Part shown: piece after piece, positions 22,540-30,882 of the stretch
How the letters are laid out: every line of letters starts with the position of its first letter
How positions within the stretch are numbered: position 1 is the stretch's first letter
NCBI RefSeq assembly: GCF_030063145.1
Contig: NZ_JASISM010000002.1
Span: 62,001 to 126,000, forward strand
Length of the DNA: 64,000 bases
Direction of reading: 5' to 3'
DNA from: Cryobacterium sp. PH31-L1
GTDB taxonomy: Bacteria; Actinomycetota; Actinomycetes; Actinomycetales; Microbacteriaceae
The notes under the pieces: generated by a model
Database searches by the model: none
What the model was told of the DNA's origin: nothing
Seen by the model: the letters and a program-made list of their open reading frames with translations, nothing else
Program-made: the position numbers and the translations under genes

Positions 22540-23904
22540 ATGAAAATCGCAGACACCATTCTTGACCTCATCGGTGACACCCCGTTGGTGAAACTCCACA
22601 AGGTCACCGACGGGCTCACCGCGACGGTGCTCGTGAAGCTCGAATACCTGAACCCGGGCGGTTCGGCGAAGGACCGCATCGCGGTGCGTATCATCGACGC
22701 CGCTGAGAGCGAGGGCCTTCTCAAACCCGGCGGCACGATCGTCGAACCGACGTCGGGCAACACCGGAGTGGGCCTGGCCCTGGTGGCCCAGCAGCGCGGC
22801 TACAAGTGCGTGTTCGTGCTTCCCGACAAGGTCGGCGAAGACAAACGCAACGTGCTCACGGCGTACGGCGCCGAGATCGTCGTGACACCGACATCCGTTG
22901 CCCCCGAAGATCCCGAGTCGTACTACAGCGTCTCCGACCGGCTGGCCCGCGACATTCCGGGCGCGTTCAAGCCCAATCAGTACTTCAACCCGAACGGCCC
23001 GCTCAGTCACTACGAGACGACCGGCCCGGAGATTTGGCGCGACACCGACGGCACGGTCACCCACTTCGTGGCCGGCGTCGGCACCGGTGGCACCATCACC
23101 GGAACCGGCCGCTACCTGCGCGAGGTGTCGAATAACGCCGTACGCATCATCGGCGCCGACCCTGTGGGCTCGGTCTACTCCGGTGGCACCGGCCGACCCT
23201 ACCTAGTAGAGGGCGTCGGCGAGGACTTCTGGCCGGGCGCCTACGACCCCACGGTCGTGCACGAGGTGATCGCCGTCTCCGATGCCGACTCCTTCGCGAT
23301 GACCCGCCGGCTCGCCCTCGAAGAGGGAATCCTGGTCGGCGGTTCGAGCGGAATGGCCGTCGTGGCCGCCCTGCGCGCCGCGGAAAAGCTCGGCCCCGAC
23401 GACACGATCGTGGTGCTGCTGCCCGACGGCGGTCGCGGCTACCTCGGCAAGATCTTCAACGACGGGTGGATGCGCAGCTACGGATTCAGCAACGCCCCCG
23501 CCGGTCACACCGTCGCCAACCTGCTCGAATCGAAGACGGGGAGCCTGCCGGCCCTGGTTTACGTGCACCCGAGTGACACCGTGCACGATGCGATCGAAAC
23601 CATGACCAGCAAGGGTGTGTCGCAGCTGCTCGTGCTGAGCGCCAAGCCGCCCGTCGTCATGGGCGAGGTGCTCGGCGCCGTCGATGAGCGGGCCCTCATG
23701 AACCTGGTCTTCGCCGGAGACGCCAAGCTCACCGACCGCATCGGCTCGATCGTCGGCGACGGCCTGCCGCTCATCGGCGTCAACGAGCCGGTCGCTGCCG
23801 CGCGTTCCGCCTTCGCCGAGCACGACGCGCTGCTCGTGACCGACGGCGGCAAACCGCTCGGTGTCATCACCCGCCACGACCTGCTCAGCTACCTGAGCGC
23901 ATAA
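22540..23904 (+). CDS. cbs: Cystathionine beta-synthase
   Basis: A 454-residue PLP enzyme that condenses serine (or O-acetylserine) with homocysteine, or makes cysteine. The PLP lysine is predicted as Lys44 (NPGGSAKDRIAVR), with the phosphate-binding loop EPTSGNTGVGLA and GTGGTITGTGRYL. Residues about 330-454 form two CBS domains (VHPSDTVHDAIETMTSKGVSQL ... VTDGGKPLGVITRHDLL), the regulatory module of full-length CBS and absent from plain cysteine synthases. AAAGGA stands 7 bases before the ATG. metB follows 20 bases later, and the Cys leader at 22398 probably controls both. Confidence 0.92.
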   Translation: MKIADTILDLIGDTPLVKLHKVTDGLTATVLVKLEYLNPGGSAKDRIAVRIIDAAESEGLLKPGGTIVEPTSGNTGVGLALVAQQRGYKCVFVLPDKVGEDKRNVLTAYGAEIVVTPTSVAPEDPESYYSVSDRLARDIPGAFKPNQYFNPNGPLSHYETTGPEIWRDTDGTVTHFVAGVGTGGTITGTGRYLREVSNNAVRIIGADPVGSVYSGGTGRPYLVEGVGEDFWPGAYDPTVVHEVIAVSDADSFAMTRRLALEEGILVGGSSGMAVVAALRAAEKLGPDDTIVVLLPDGGRGYLGKIFNDGWMRSYGFSNAPAGHTVANLLESKTGSLPALVYVHPSDTVHDAIETMTSKGVSQLLVLSAKPPVVMGEVLGAVDERALMNLVFAGDAKLTDRIGSIVGDGLPLIGVNEPVAAARSAFAEHDALLVTDGGKPLGVITRHDLLSYLSA

Positions 23905-23924
23905 TTTCTACAGAGGGAGCACCC

Positions 23925-25064
23925 ATGAACTTCGACACGATCGCCATCCATGCCGGTCAGGAATTCGATCCGACCACCGGCGCTGTCATTCCGCCGATCT
24001 ACCAGACCTCCACTTACGTGCAGGACGGCATCAGCAACCTGCGCGGTGGCTACGAGTACAGTCGCGGCGGCAACCCCACCCGTACCGTGCTCGAAATCCT
24101 GCTGGCCGCCCTCGAAGGAGGCAAGCACGGCCTATCGTTTGCCAGTGGACTCGCCGCGGAGGACACCATCCTGCGCGCCATCCTGGCGCCCGGCGACCAC
24201 GTCGTGCTCGGCAACGATGTCTACGGAGGAACCCACCGGCTCATCAACCAGGTGCACGCTGCCTGGGGGGTGCTCAACACCACCGTCGAGATGAGCGATC
24301 TCGCGGCGGTCGAGGCGGCCATCCGCCCGGAGACGAAGATCCTCTGGGTGGAGACACCGAGCAACCCGCTCATGAAGATCAGTGACATTGCGGCGCTCGC
24401 CGAGATCGCGCACCGGCACGGCGTGGTCGCGATCGTCGACAACACCTTTGCGTCACCGGCGCTGCAGCATCCGCTTGAATTCGGCGCTGACGTTGTGGTG
24501 CACTCCACCACAAAGTATCTCGGCGGCCACTCCGACGTGCTTGGCGGTGCCCTCATCATCAACGACGACGAGCTGTACGCGAAAGCCCAGTTTCTGCAGT
24601 TCGCGGCCGGTCCGGTGTCTGCTCCGCTCGACTCCTGGCTCACGGTGCGCGGCATCAAGACGCTCTCGGTGCGCATGGAACGGCATTGCAAGAACGCCCA
24701 GGCCATCGCCGAATACCTCGACGGCCACCCCGCGATCGCCGCGGTCTACTACCCCGGACTGCCCGGCCACCCCGGCCACGACCTCGCCAAGAAGCAGATG
24801 TCCGGCTTCGGCGGAATGATCTCCGTCGCGTTCGTCGGTGGCGCGGCCGCCGCGCGCCTGTTCGCCGAGTCGATGCACCTGTTCCAGCTGGCCGAATCGC
24901 TCGGCGGCGTCGAGTCGCTCGTGAACTACCCCTCCGAAATGACGCACGCCTCGGTGCGCGGCACCGAGTTGGAGGTTCCCGACAACATCGTGCGCCTGTC
25001 CGTCGGCATCGAGGACGTCGCCGACCTCATCGCCGACCTCGAGGCCGCCCTTCCCCGCGCCTGA
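23925..25064 (+). CDS. metB: Cystathionine gamma-synthase / gamma-lyase
   Basis: A 379-residue member of the Cys/Met-metabolism PLP family. It has IAIHAGQEFDPTTGAVIPPIYQTSTY at the N-terminus, YEYSRGGNPTR, and the PLP lysine Lys197 in STTKYLGGHSD. SLGGVESLVNYPSEMTHAS near the end is typical of gamma-synthase/lyase proteins. Together with cbs it would run transsulfuration between homocysteine and cysteine. Synthase and lyase cannot be separated by sequence alone; the pairing with cbs favours a reverse (lyase) direction, as in many actinobacteria. GAGGG precedes the ATG. Confidence 0.9.
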   Translation: MNFDTIAIHAGQEFDPTTGAVIPPIYQTSTYVQDGISNLRGGYEYSRGGNPTRTVLEILLAALEGGKHGLSFASGLAAEDTILRAILAPGDHVVLGNDVYGGTHRLINQVHAAWGVLNTTVEMSDLAAVEAAIRPETKILWVETPSNPLMKISDIAALAEIAHRHGVVAIVDNTFASPALQHPLEFGADVVVHSTTKYLGGHSDVLGGALIINDDELYAKAQFLQFAAGPVSAPLDSWLTVRGIKTLSVRMERHCKNAQAIAEYLDGHPAIAAVYYPGLPGHPGHDLAKKQMSGFGGMISVAFVGGAAAARLFAESMHLFQLAESLGGVESLVNYPSEMTHASVRGTELEVPDNIVRLSVGIEDVADLIADLEAALPRA

Positions 25065-25168
25065 CTCCGCGTGCATTAGGGACGAGGCCCGGGCCCCGTC
25101 CGGAACGGCGACGGGTTCGCGGGGTTTCATCGTTTCAGCGTCGGGACCCGGTGCGGGCTCGTCGGTAT

Positions 25169-25225
25169 CGGGCCCACCTTCGGGAACTGGGCCCACGATT
25201 GATCATGGTCACCGGGCCCGGAAAG
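25169..25225. repeat. GGGCCC-rich intergenic palindrome, copy 3 (inverted, diverged)
   Basis: Read on the minus strand this contains GGGCCCAGTTCCCGAAGGTGGGCCC, matching copy 2 (20822-20845) except for one base, preceded by CATGATC. Further GC-rich palindromic sequence begins at about 25084. It lies between the convergent ends of metB and the shikimate dehydrogenase-like gene. Confidence 0.7.
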
Positions 25226-25236
25226 TAATGGGGTGG

Positions 25237-26055
25237 TCAGGGCTCTCGGGAGAAGGCGGCGGCGCGGCGCACCTGGTCGGGAGTGGGGCGGATGCCGGTG
25301 TAGAGGAAGAACTGCTCCTCAGCCTGCAACGCCACGACCTCGGCGCCGGTGATGACCGGCTTACCGAGAGCGCGCGCGGCCAGGATGAGTGGCGTCTCAG
25401 CCGGGGAGGCCACCACGTCGAAGACCGTGCTCGCCGCCGCGATGGCCGCGGCCGGGAACGACACCGCGTCGGCGTCATCACCGCCGGTCATGCCCACCGG
25501 GGTGACATTGACGATCAGGCCGGCGGTGAGCGCGCCCACCTCGGGCGCCCACTCGTAGCCGTAGAGTGCGGCCAGGGCGCGGCCGGTGACCTCGTTGCGC
25601 GCCACGATCGTTCCCCGAGCGAATCCTGCATCGTGCAGGGCTGCCGCGACGGCCTTCGCCATGCCGCCGCTGCCGCGCACGAGCACCGTCAGGGTGTTCG
25701 GCACCGCGTGTTCGGCCAGCAGGCGCTGCACGGCCGAATAGTCGGTGTTGTACGCGGTCAGGTGGCCGTCGTCGTTCACGATGGTGTTGACTGAGTCGAT
25801 AGCGGACGCCGAGGCATCCATCTCGTCGATGAGCGCGATGACGTCTTCCTTGTAGGGCATCGACACCGCACAGCCGCGGATGCCGAGGCCGCGCACACCA
25901 GCGATGGCGTCGTTCAGGCTGGCCGGCGCGAAGGCCTTATAGATGAAGTTCAGGCCCAACTCCTCATAGAGGTAGTTGTGGAACCGCGTGCCCAGGTTGC
26001 TCGGCCGGGCCGACAACGAAATGCACAGGGTCATGTCTTTGTTCAGAATGGGCAT
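25237..26055 (-). CDS. Shikimate 5-dehydrogenase-like protein
   Basis: A 272-residue protein of the shikimate/quinate dehydrogenase family, which reduces 3-dehydroshikimate with NADPH. The substrate domain has ISLSARPSNLGTRFHN, VSMPYKEDVIALID and NTIVNDDGHLTAYNTDYSAVQ, with the catalytic Lys in PYKED and the Asp in NTDY. The cofactor loop is VRGSGGMAKAVAAALHDAGF, in place of the usual GAGGA. The first motif (SARPSN) departs from the SxSP of AroE, so this is probably a paralogue with a different substrate. The start is the ATG at 26055, with no clear binding site; leaderless translation is possible. Confidence 0.8.
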   Translation of the reverse strand: MPILNKDMTLCISLSARPSNLGTRFHNYLYEELGLNFIYKAFAPASLNDAIAGVRGLGIRGCAVSMPYKEDVIALIDEMDASASAIDSVNTIVNDDGHLTAYNTDYSAVQRLLAEHAVPNTLTVLVRGSGGMAKAVAAALHDAGFARGTIVARNEVTGRALAALYGYEWAPEVGALTAGLIVNVTPVGMTGGDDADAVSFPAAAIAAASTVFDVVASPAETPLILAARALGKPVITGAEVVALQAEEQFFLYTGIRPTPDQVRRAAAFSREP

Positions 26056-26209
26056 GCGTATATTGTGACGTGTTCTCGGAGCCCCCGGATTGGTCCCGGC
26101 CCGGTCGCAACAATCCAACGACCTGACAGACAGGTTTAACGGGCCACTTATGGTGGGGTGTCAGAAGAAGCGGGCCCTGTGAGAAACTCCCCGCTGGGCG
26201 CAAACCACG

Positions 26210-27076
26210 TCAGGAAGGCGTGTGTTGCGGTTGCATCACGGCGAGGCCGGCCTCCCGAAAAGGCGCGAGCGCAGCGCTGTCCGCCGCGGTATCCGTGACC
26301 AGGGTGTCAAAGGAGCGAAGTGGCCCGACCTGGCCGAGGTGTACCTGGCCGAGCTTGGAGGCGTCGGCCACGATGATGGAGCGGGTCGCCGCCGCGAGCA
26401 TGAGCTTCTTGGTGCCCGCCTCGGGCAGGTTGATGTTCGTGACGCCGTGCTCGGCATCTACACCATTGCAGCCGATGAAGGCTAGGTCAGCGTGCACCTG
26501 GCTGAGCACGGAGGAGGCGAGTGGTTCCACGAGCGAGTGCTGACGCGGGCGCAGGGAACCGCCGGTCACGATCACGGTGAAGCGGGGGATGGCTGGCTCG
26601 AGCTCGAGTGCGATGCTCAGCCCGTTCGTGATAATCACTACGTCGGTCAATTCTTGGCGGGCCACGAGGGCACGGGCGATCGCGAGGGTGGTCGAACCAA
26701 CGTCGAGGATGACGCTCTGCCCGGTTGAGACAAGGCCGGCCGCGAGCGAGCCAATTTGTTGCTTGGGTATGACGGACGAAGCGAGTGCCTGTTCGAAGGA
26801 GGACTCGATTATTGGCTGCCCTGAAGAGCCTCGGGCGAGCACTGCCCCGCCGTGTACGCGTTGGACCGCTCCTGCAGTTTCGAGCGCATCGAGATCCGCT
26901 CTGGCCGTGACACCGGACACGCCAAAAGTCTCACGCAATTCGCGAACCCGCACGAAACCGCGTTCGTCGATGAGCCTGTGGATCTGCTCGCGCCTGACGG
27001 GCCCCGGTAGCCCGTCGCGGTCGGGGGAAATCGACGGTGCGGTCGTCGGGCTCTGCAGGGGTTCAATGAAAGCCAT
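26210..27076 (-). CDS. DeoR-family regulator, probably of the galactose genes
   Basis: A 288-residue protein. The N-terminal DeoR HTH reads RREQIHRLIDERGFVRVREL and FGVSGVTARADLDALETAG. The C-terminal sugar-phosphate sensor (DeoRC) has ILDVGSTTLAIARAL, ITNGLSIALEL and ADLAFIGCNGVDAEHGVTN. It is divergent from galT-galK, 86 bases away, and CTTTC-AATTC-GAAAG lies between them, so it probably represses that operon. GGAGG is only one base from the ATG, an unusually short spacing. Its effector would be a sugar phosphate. Confidence 0.88.
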   Translation of the reverse strand: MAFIEPLQSPTTAPSISPDRDGLPGPVRREQIHRLIDERGFVRVRELRETFGVSGVTARADLDALETAGAVQRVHGGAVLARGSSGQPIIESSFEQALASSVIPKQQIGSLAAGLVSTGQSVILDVGSTTLAIARALVARQELTDVVIITNGLSIALELEPAIPRFTVIVTGGSLRPRQHSLVEPLASSVLSQVHADLAFIGCNGVDAEHGVTNINLPEAGTKKLMLAAATRSIIVADASKLGQVHLGQVGPLRSFDTLVTDTAADSAALAPFREAGLAVMQPQHTPS

Positions 27077-27104
27077 GCCTCCATTTTTACTTATTTCGCT
27101 ATTT

Positions 27105-27119
27105 CTTTCAATTCGAAAG
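27105..27119. promoter_or_regulatory. Candidate operator of the DeoR-type regulator
   Basis: The perfect inverted repeat CTTTC-AATTC-GAAAG lies midway between the divergent DeoR and galT genes, in an unusually AT-rich 86-base spacer with further TTTCG/GGAAAG half-sites nearby. Confidence 0.55.
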
Positions 27120-27162
27120 TCTCTGGTTTCGGAAAGTAAAATAAGATACGGTAGGAACCGCC

Positions 27163-28368
27163 ATGAGAAACGCAGATTTCATTGCCGACGCCGGCATAGC
27201 TCGACAGCAGCACACCCTGGCCGACGGTCGAGACCTCTTCTACTTCGACGATCCCGGCACCACGCTGTTGCCGGATCGGGCCGCCGATGTGCGCGAACTC
27301 GATCAGCGCCCCGCCACTGCCGGCATGCGGCAGGACCCACTGAGCGCGGAATGGGTGTCGATCGCTGCCGCCCGGCAAAACCGGGTGTTCCTGCCGCCGG
27401 CGCACCTCGACCCGCTGGCGCCGTCAACCCCGGACAATCCGTCCGAGGTGCCCAGCAACTATGACGTGGTGGTCTTCGAGAACAAGACCCCGTCTTTCGG
27501 CCCGCTACTAACGGATGCCGACGCCCCGGCCGGCCTCGCGGATCTCGCCACAATCGGTCTGGGACGAACCCGCACGTCCGTTGGACGCTGTGAGGTCGTC
27601 TGCTTCAGCCCCGAGAACGAGGGTTCGTTCGCGAGCCTCTCGACCACTCGTGCTCGCACGGTGATTGAGGCGTGGGCTGAGCGCACGCACGCACTGTCGC
27701 GTCTGCCCGGCATCGAGCAAGTCTTCCCCTTCGAGAATCGCGGCGAGGCGATCGGCGTGACCCTGCGGCATCCGCACGGCCAGATCTATGCATATCCTTA
27801 CGTGACCCCGCGCACGCGGCAGCTGATCGAGTCGCTCGACGTCTATGGGCCGACGTTGTTCGCGGACATCCTGACCTTTGAACAGGCCGGTGACCGTGTC
27901 GTTTTGAGAGGGTCGTATTGGACTGCTTTTGTTCCCTTCGCGGCTCGTTGGCCGATCGAAGTGCATATGCTCCCGAACCGGCACGTGCCTGACTTCGCCG
28001 CCACCACCCTCGCAGAGCGCGACGAACTGGCGGTGCTGTACCGGCGCCTTCTGCGTGGAATTGACGCCATCTACTCGACGCCGACCCCGTACATTGGAGC
28101 CTGGCACCAGGCACCCGTACACGTCCGGCGCTCGGAGATTCGACTGATGCTGCAGGTGACGAGCCCGCGTCGGGCCGAGGACAAGCTCAAGTACCTCGCG
28201 GGGTCGGAAGCCGCGATGGGGGCCTGGATCGCCGATGTCACCCCCGAACGGGCCGCGAGTACGATTCGCGCGGCGATCGAGCGGGCCGACGCAGCGGATG
28301 CCGCGGTATCCGCTGCCGCAACTTCACCCGCCCGCGCAGCGACCCCGGAGAAGCCCCAACATGACTGA
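27163..28368 (+). CDS. galT: Galactose-1-phosphate uridylyltransferase
   Basis: A 401-residue enzyme of the Leloir pathway that exchanges UDP-glucose and galactose-1-phosphate. The catalytic motif HPHGQIYAYPY is present; the first His of HPH is the expected uridylylation site neighbour, and the second is the nucleophile. PFENRGEAIGVTLRHPHG, GSYWTAFVPFAARWPIEVHMLP and GAWHQAPVH follow the family order. A C-terminal Ala-rich tail of about 30 residues makes it longer than the usual 350. GGTAGGAA precedes the ATG. It overlaps galK by 8 bases and is presumably controlled by the divergent DeoR gene. Confidence 0.95.
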   Translation: MRNADFIADAGIARQQHTLADGRDLFYFDDPGTTLLPDRAADVRELDQRPATAGMRQDPLSAEWVSIAAARQNRVFLPPAHLDPLAPSTPDNPSEVPSNYDVVVFENKTPSFGPLLTDADAPAGLADLATIGLGRTRTSVGRCEVVCFSPENEGSFASLSTTRARTVIEAWAERTHALSRLPGIEQVFPFENRGEAIGVTLRHPHGQIYAYPYVTPRTRQLIESLDVYGPTLFADILTFEQAGDRVVLRGSYWTAFVPFAARWPIEVHMLPNRHVPDFAATTLAERDELAVLYRRLLRGIDAIYSTPTPYIGAWHQAPVHVRRSEIRLMLQVTSPRRAEDKLKYLAGSEAAMGAWIADVTPERAASTIRAAIERADAADAAVSAAATSPARAATPEKPQHD

Positions 28369-29521
28369 CCTTTGCAGCAGTGCGAGAGCAGGATTTGAGG
28401 CCCGGTTCGCTCGCGCGCCGGACGGACTCTGGTCGGCCCCCGGTCGGGTCAACCTGATCGGCGAGCATACCGACTACAACGAGGGATTCGTGCTGCCTCT
28501 CGCGATCGACCGGCGCACGATTGTTGCTCTTGCTCCGCGCGGCGACCGGCTGATGCGAGTCGCGAGTTCCTTCTCGGAGCGGACCGTCGAGCTTGGACTG
28601 GACGACCTCATCCCGCAAAATCTGGCCGACTGGTCGGCCTACCCGCTCGGCATAGCCTGGGCGCTCGGGCAATTCGGCGCCGACCTCGGCGCGGTGACCG
28701 GTTTCGAAGCGTACATCGTCTCCGACGTGCCGGTCGGTGCCGGCCTGTCATCGTCCGCTGCGATCGAGTGCGCCGTGGCGGTTGCCCTGAACGACCTCTG
28801 GCAGCTCGGTCTCGAGCGGCCCACCCTCGCACTGGCCGGGCAGCTCGCCGAAAACCAGGTAGTCGGCGCACCCACGGGAATCATGGACCAGTCTGCGTCG
28901 CTGCTCGGTCGCGTCGATGCCGTCGTGTTCCTGGACTGTCGGAGTCTGCACGCCGAGGTCATTGCGTTGGGTCTTGACAAGGCCGGTCTCGACCTGCTGA
29001 TCATCGACAGTCAGGTGAGCCACGCCCACTCAACCGGCGGGTATGCCTCACGCCGAGCATCCTGCGAGCTCGGTGCGCGACTGATGGGCGTGCCGGCCCT
29101 TCGTGATTTGGGGGTCAGTGACCTCGCCAGGGCGGCCGAGCTGCTCGATGACGAGACCTTTCGCCGGGTGCGTCACATCGTGACGGAGAATCAGCGCGTT
29201 CTGGAAACAGTGCAGACGCTCCGCGAGCAGGGGCCGACCGCGATCGGTGCCCTGCTGGATGCCTCGCACGTGTCGATGCGGGACGACTTTAAAATCTCCG
29301 TTCCCGAACTTGACCTCGCCGTCGAGACCGCGCGCGCGGCCGGTGCCATCGGCGCCCGTATGACGGGCGGCGGGTTTGGCGGTGCCGCGATCGCGCTCAT
29401 TCCCAGCGCACTGCGCCCCGTCGTAGAGGCCGCGGTGGGCGCCGCGTTCACCGCGCGGGGCTACGTCGCCCCGGTCATGTTCGCGGTTCGGGCAGCGGAT
29501 GGAGCGCACAAAGTGGAGTAG
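28361..29521 (+). CDS. galK: Galactokinase
   Basis: A 386-residue GHMP kinase that phosphorylates galactose at C1. The galactokinase signature GRVNLIGEHTDYNEGFVLP is at about residues 28-46, the ATP-binding loop VPVGAGLSSSAAIECAV at about 122-138 and the third GHMP motif MTGGGFGGAAIAL near 330. The start is the ATG at 28361 inside the end of galT; the frame stays open 42 codons upstream but only within galT. galE is not in the window. Confidence 0.95.
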   Translation: MTDLCSSARAGFEARFARAPDGLWSAPGRVNLIGEHTDYNEGFVLPLAIDRRTIVALAPRGDRLMRVASSFSERTVELGLDDLIPQNLADWSAYPLGIAWALGQFGADLGAVTGFEAYIVSDVPVGAGLSSSAAIECAVAVALNDLWQLGLERPTLALAGQLAENQVVGAPTGIMDQSASLLGRVDAVVFLDCRSLHAEVIALGLDKAGLDLLIIDSQVSHAHSTGGYASRRASCELGARLMGVPALRDLGVSDLARAAELLDDETFRRVRHIVTENQRVLETVQTLREQGPTAIGALLDASHVSMRDDFKISVPELDLAVETARAAGAIGARMTGGGFGGAAIALIPSALRPVVEAAVGAAFTARGYVAPVMFAVRAADGAHKVE

Positions 29522-29574
29522 CTGGCTGATCGAGCCACCTCCCGCATAGAGTTGTCGACCGCCAGAAAGCCAGC

Positions 29575-29642
29575 ATGTGACTGTCACATCTGTCGTGCGC
29601 CGGGCCATAATGGGGTGGGTCGCAATTGTGACCGTGCACATT
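29575..29642. promoter_or_regulatory. Operator-like palindromes before the LacI-type arabinose regulator
   Basis: ATGTGACTGTCACAT (29575-29589) and ATTGTGACCGTGCACATT (29625-29642) resemble AATGTGACCGTTCACATT in front of araB (30789-30806). The second site is 12 bases before the regulator start. They suggest autoregulation by an AraR-like LacI protein. Confidence 0.7.
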
Positions 29643-29654
29643 CCAATAGGGGTG

Positions 29655-30680
29655 ATGGTGTCCGAGAACCTGCCGACGGGGCGTGCCCCGAGCATTCGCG
29701 ACGTGGCACGTCTAGCCGGGGTCTCGCACCAGACTGTGTCGCGCGTGCTCAACGCCCACCCCAGCATTCGGGAATCGACCAAACTGCGCGTTCAGCAGGT
29801 AATTGACGACCTGCAATACCGACCGAACAGCGCCGCACGGGCTCTGGTCAAGGGGCAATCCCGCACGATCGGCGTGCTGTCGGCAATGAGCGCGGAATAC
29901 GGCCCGGCGAGCAGTATTGCGGCGATCCAGGATGCTGCCAGGGAGGCTGGATACTTCGTGAACACGGCCAACCTCTCGCGAGGCGAGCCCTCGTCCATTC
30001 AGGCTGCCGTTGACCACCTGATGGACCAGTCGGTGGAGGGCATCGTCGTCATCGCACCCCAGGTGCGGGTCATTGAAGCCATCGAAAAGCTGTCCATCGC
30101 TGTGCCGTATGTGACGCTGCAGTCCACCGGTGTTGCAGATAGGCACGCCCTTTCTGTGGACCAGATAGCTGGCGCCCGCCTCGCCACCCGACATCTCATC
30201 GACCTCGGACACCGCAGCATCTATCACCTCGCCGGACCGCAGGACTGGATCGAGGCTGAGGCGCGCATGCGCGGATTCCTCGAGGAAATGGGGGCCAATG
30301 ACGTCCCAACCACCGCGCCAATCCTGGGCGACTGGACCGCCAGCTTCGGATACCATGCCGGGCGCGAGCTGCTCCGTGTGCGCGATTTCACTGCCATTTT
30401 CTCGTCCAACGACCAGATGGCGCTCGGGCTGATGCACGCTATCCGCGACGCCGGGCTCGATATTCCGCACGACGTGAGCATCGTTGGATTCGACGACATT
30501 CCTGAGGCCGCACACTTCTGGCCGCCGCTCACCACGGTGCGCCAGGACTTCGCCGAGCTCGGACGTCGCTGCATCGCCCTGCTCCTGGCAAACATCACCG
30601 GTGGGGAGAACGAAGCTTCGTCCAGCTCTCTCATCCCCGAGCTCGTGGTGCGGTCGTCCACTGCCCCGCCCGCGTGGTAG
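29655..30680 (+). CDS. LacI-family regulator of L-arabinose genes (AraR-like)
   Basis: A 341-residue protein. HTH: APSIRDVARLAGVSHQTVSR, then VLNAHPSIRESTKLRVQQVI. Effector domain: RTIGVLSAMSAEYGPASSIAAIQ ... VSIVGFDDIPEAAHFWPPLTTVRQDF. The start is taken as the ATG at 29655, though the GTG at 29658 has better spacing from AGGGG, and longer in-frame codons would bury both operators. It lies directly upstream of araB-araD-araA on the same strand, and the same palindrome occurs before both genes. It therefore probably represses the arabinose operon until L-arabinose binds. Confidence 0.87.
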   Translation: MVSENLPTGRAPSIRDVARLAGVSHQTVSRVLNAHPSIRESTKLRVQQVIDDLQYRPNSAARALVKGQSRTIGVLSAMSAEYGPASSIAAIQDAAREAGYFVNTANLSRGEPSSIQAAVDHLMDQSVEGIVVIAPQVRVIEAIEKLSIAVPYVTLQSTGVADRHALSVDQIAGARLATRHLIDLGHRSIYHLAGPQDWIEAEARMRGFLEEMGANDVPTTAPILGDWTASFGYHAGRELLRVRDFTAIFSSNDQMALGLMHAIRDAGLDIPHDVSIVGFDDIPEAAHFWPPLTTVRQDFAELGRRCIALLLANITGGENEASSSSLIPELVVRSSTAPPAW

Positions 30681-30749
30681 CGGCCAGTCGGACGTCCCTG
30701 CGCTCGCTAGCCCATTGCAGCGCCGTTACCCAAACGAGATAAAAGGGTA

Positions 30750-30806
30750 TTGACAGGCCAATCGAGTGTGCGGCAAAGTGAACTCATCAATGTGACCGTT
30801 CACATT
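30750..30806 (+). promoter_or_regulatory. araB promoter and operator
   Basis: TTGACA (30750-30755) and the weak CAAAGT (30774-30779) are 18 bases apart, and the perfect palindrome AATGTGACCGTTCACATT (30789-30806) lies just downstream, where a bound repressor would block transcription. The rest of 30681-30882 has no gene. Confidence 0.65.
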
Positions 30807-30882
30807 TCGATGACCAAGGGCACTCCATCGCGACGGGACGTCGCCGTGCCTTCGCACCACAATCGACATAGGAGTCAATTTC

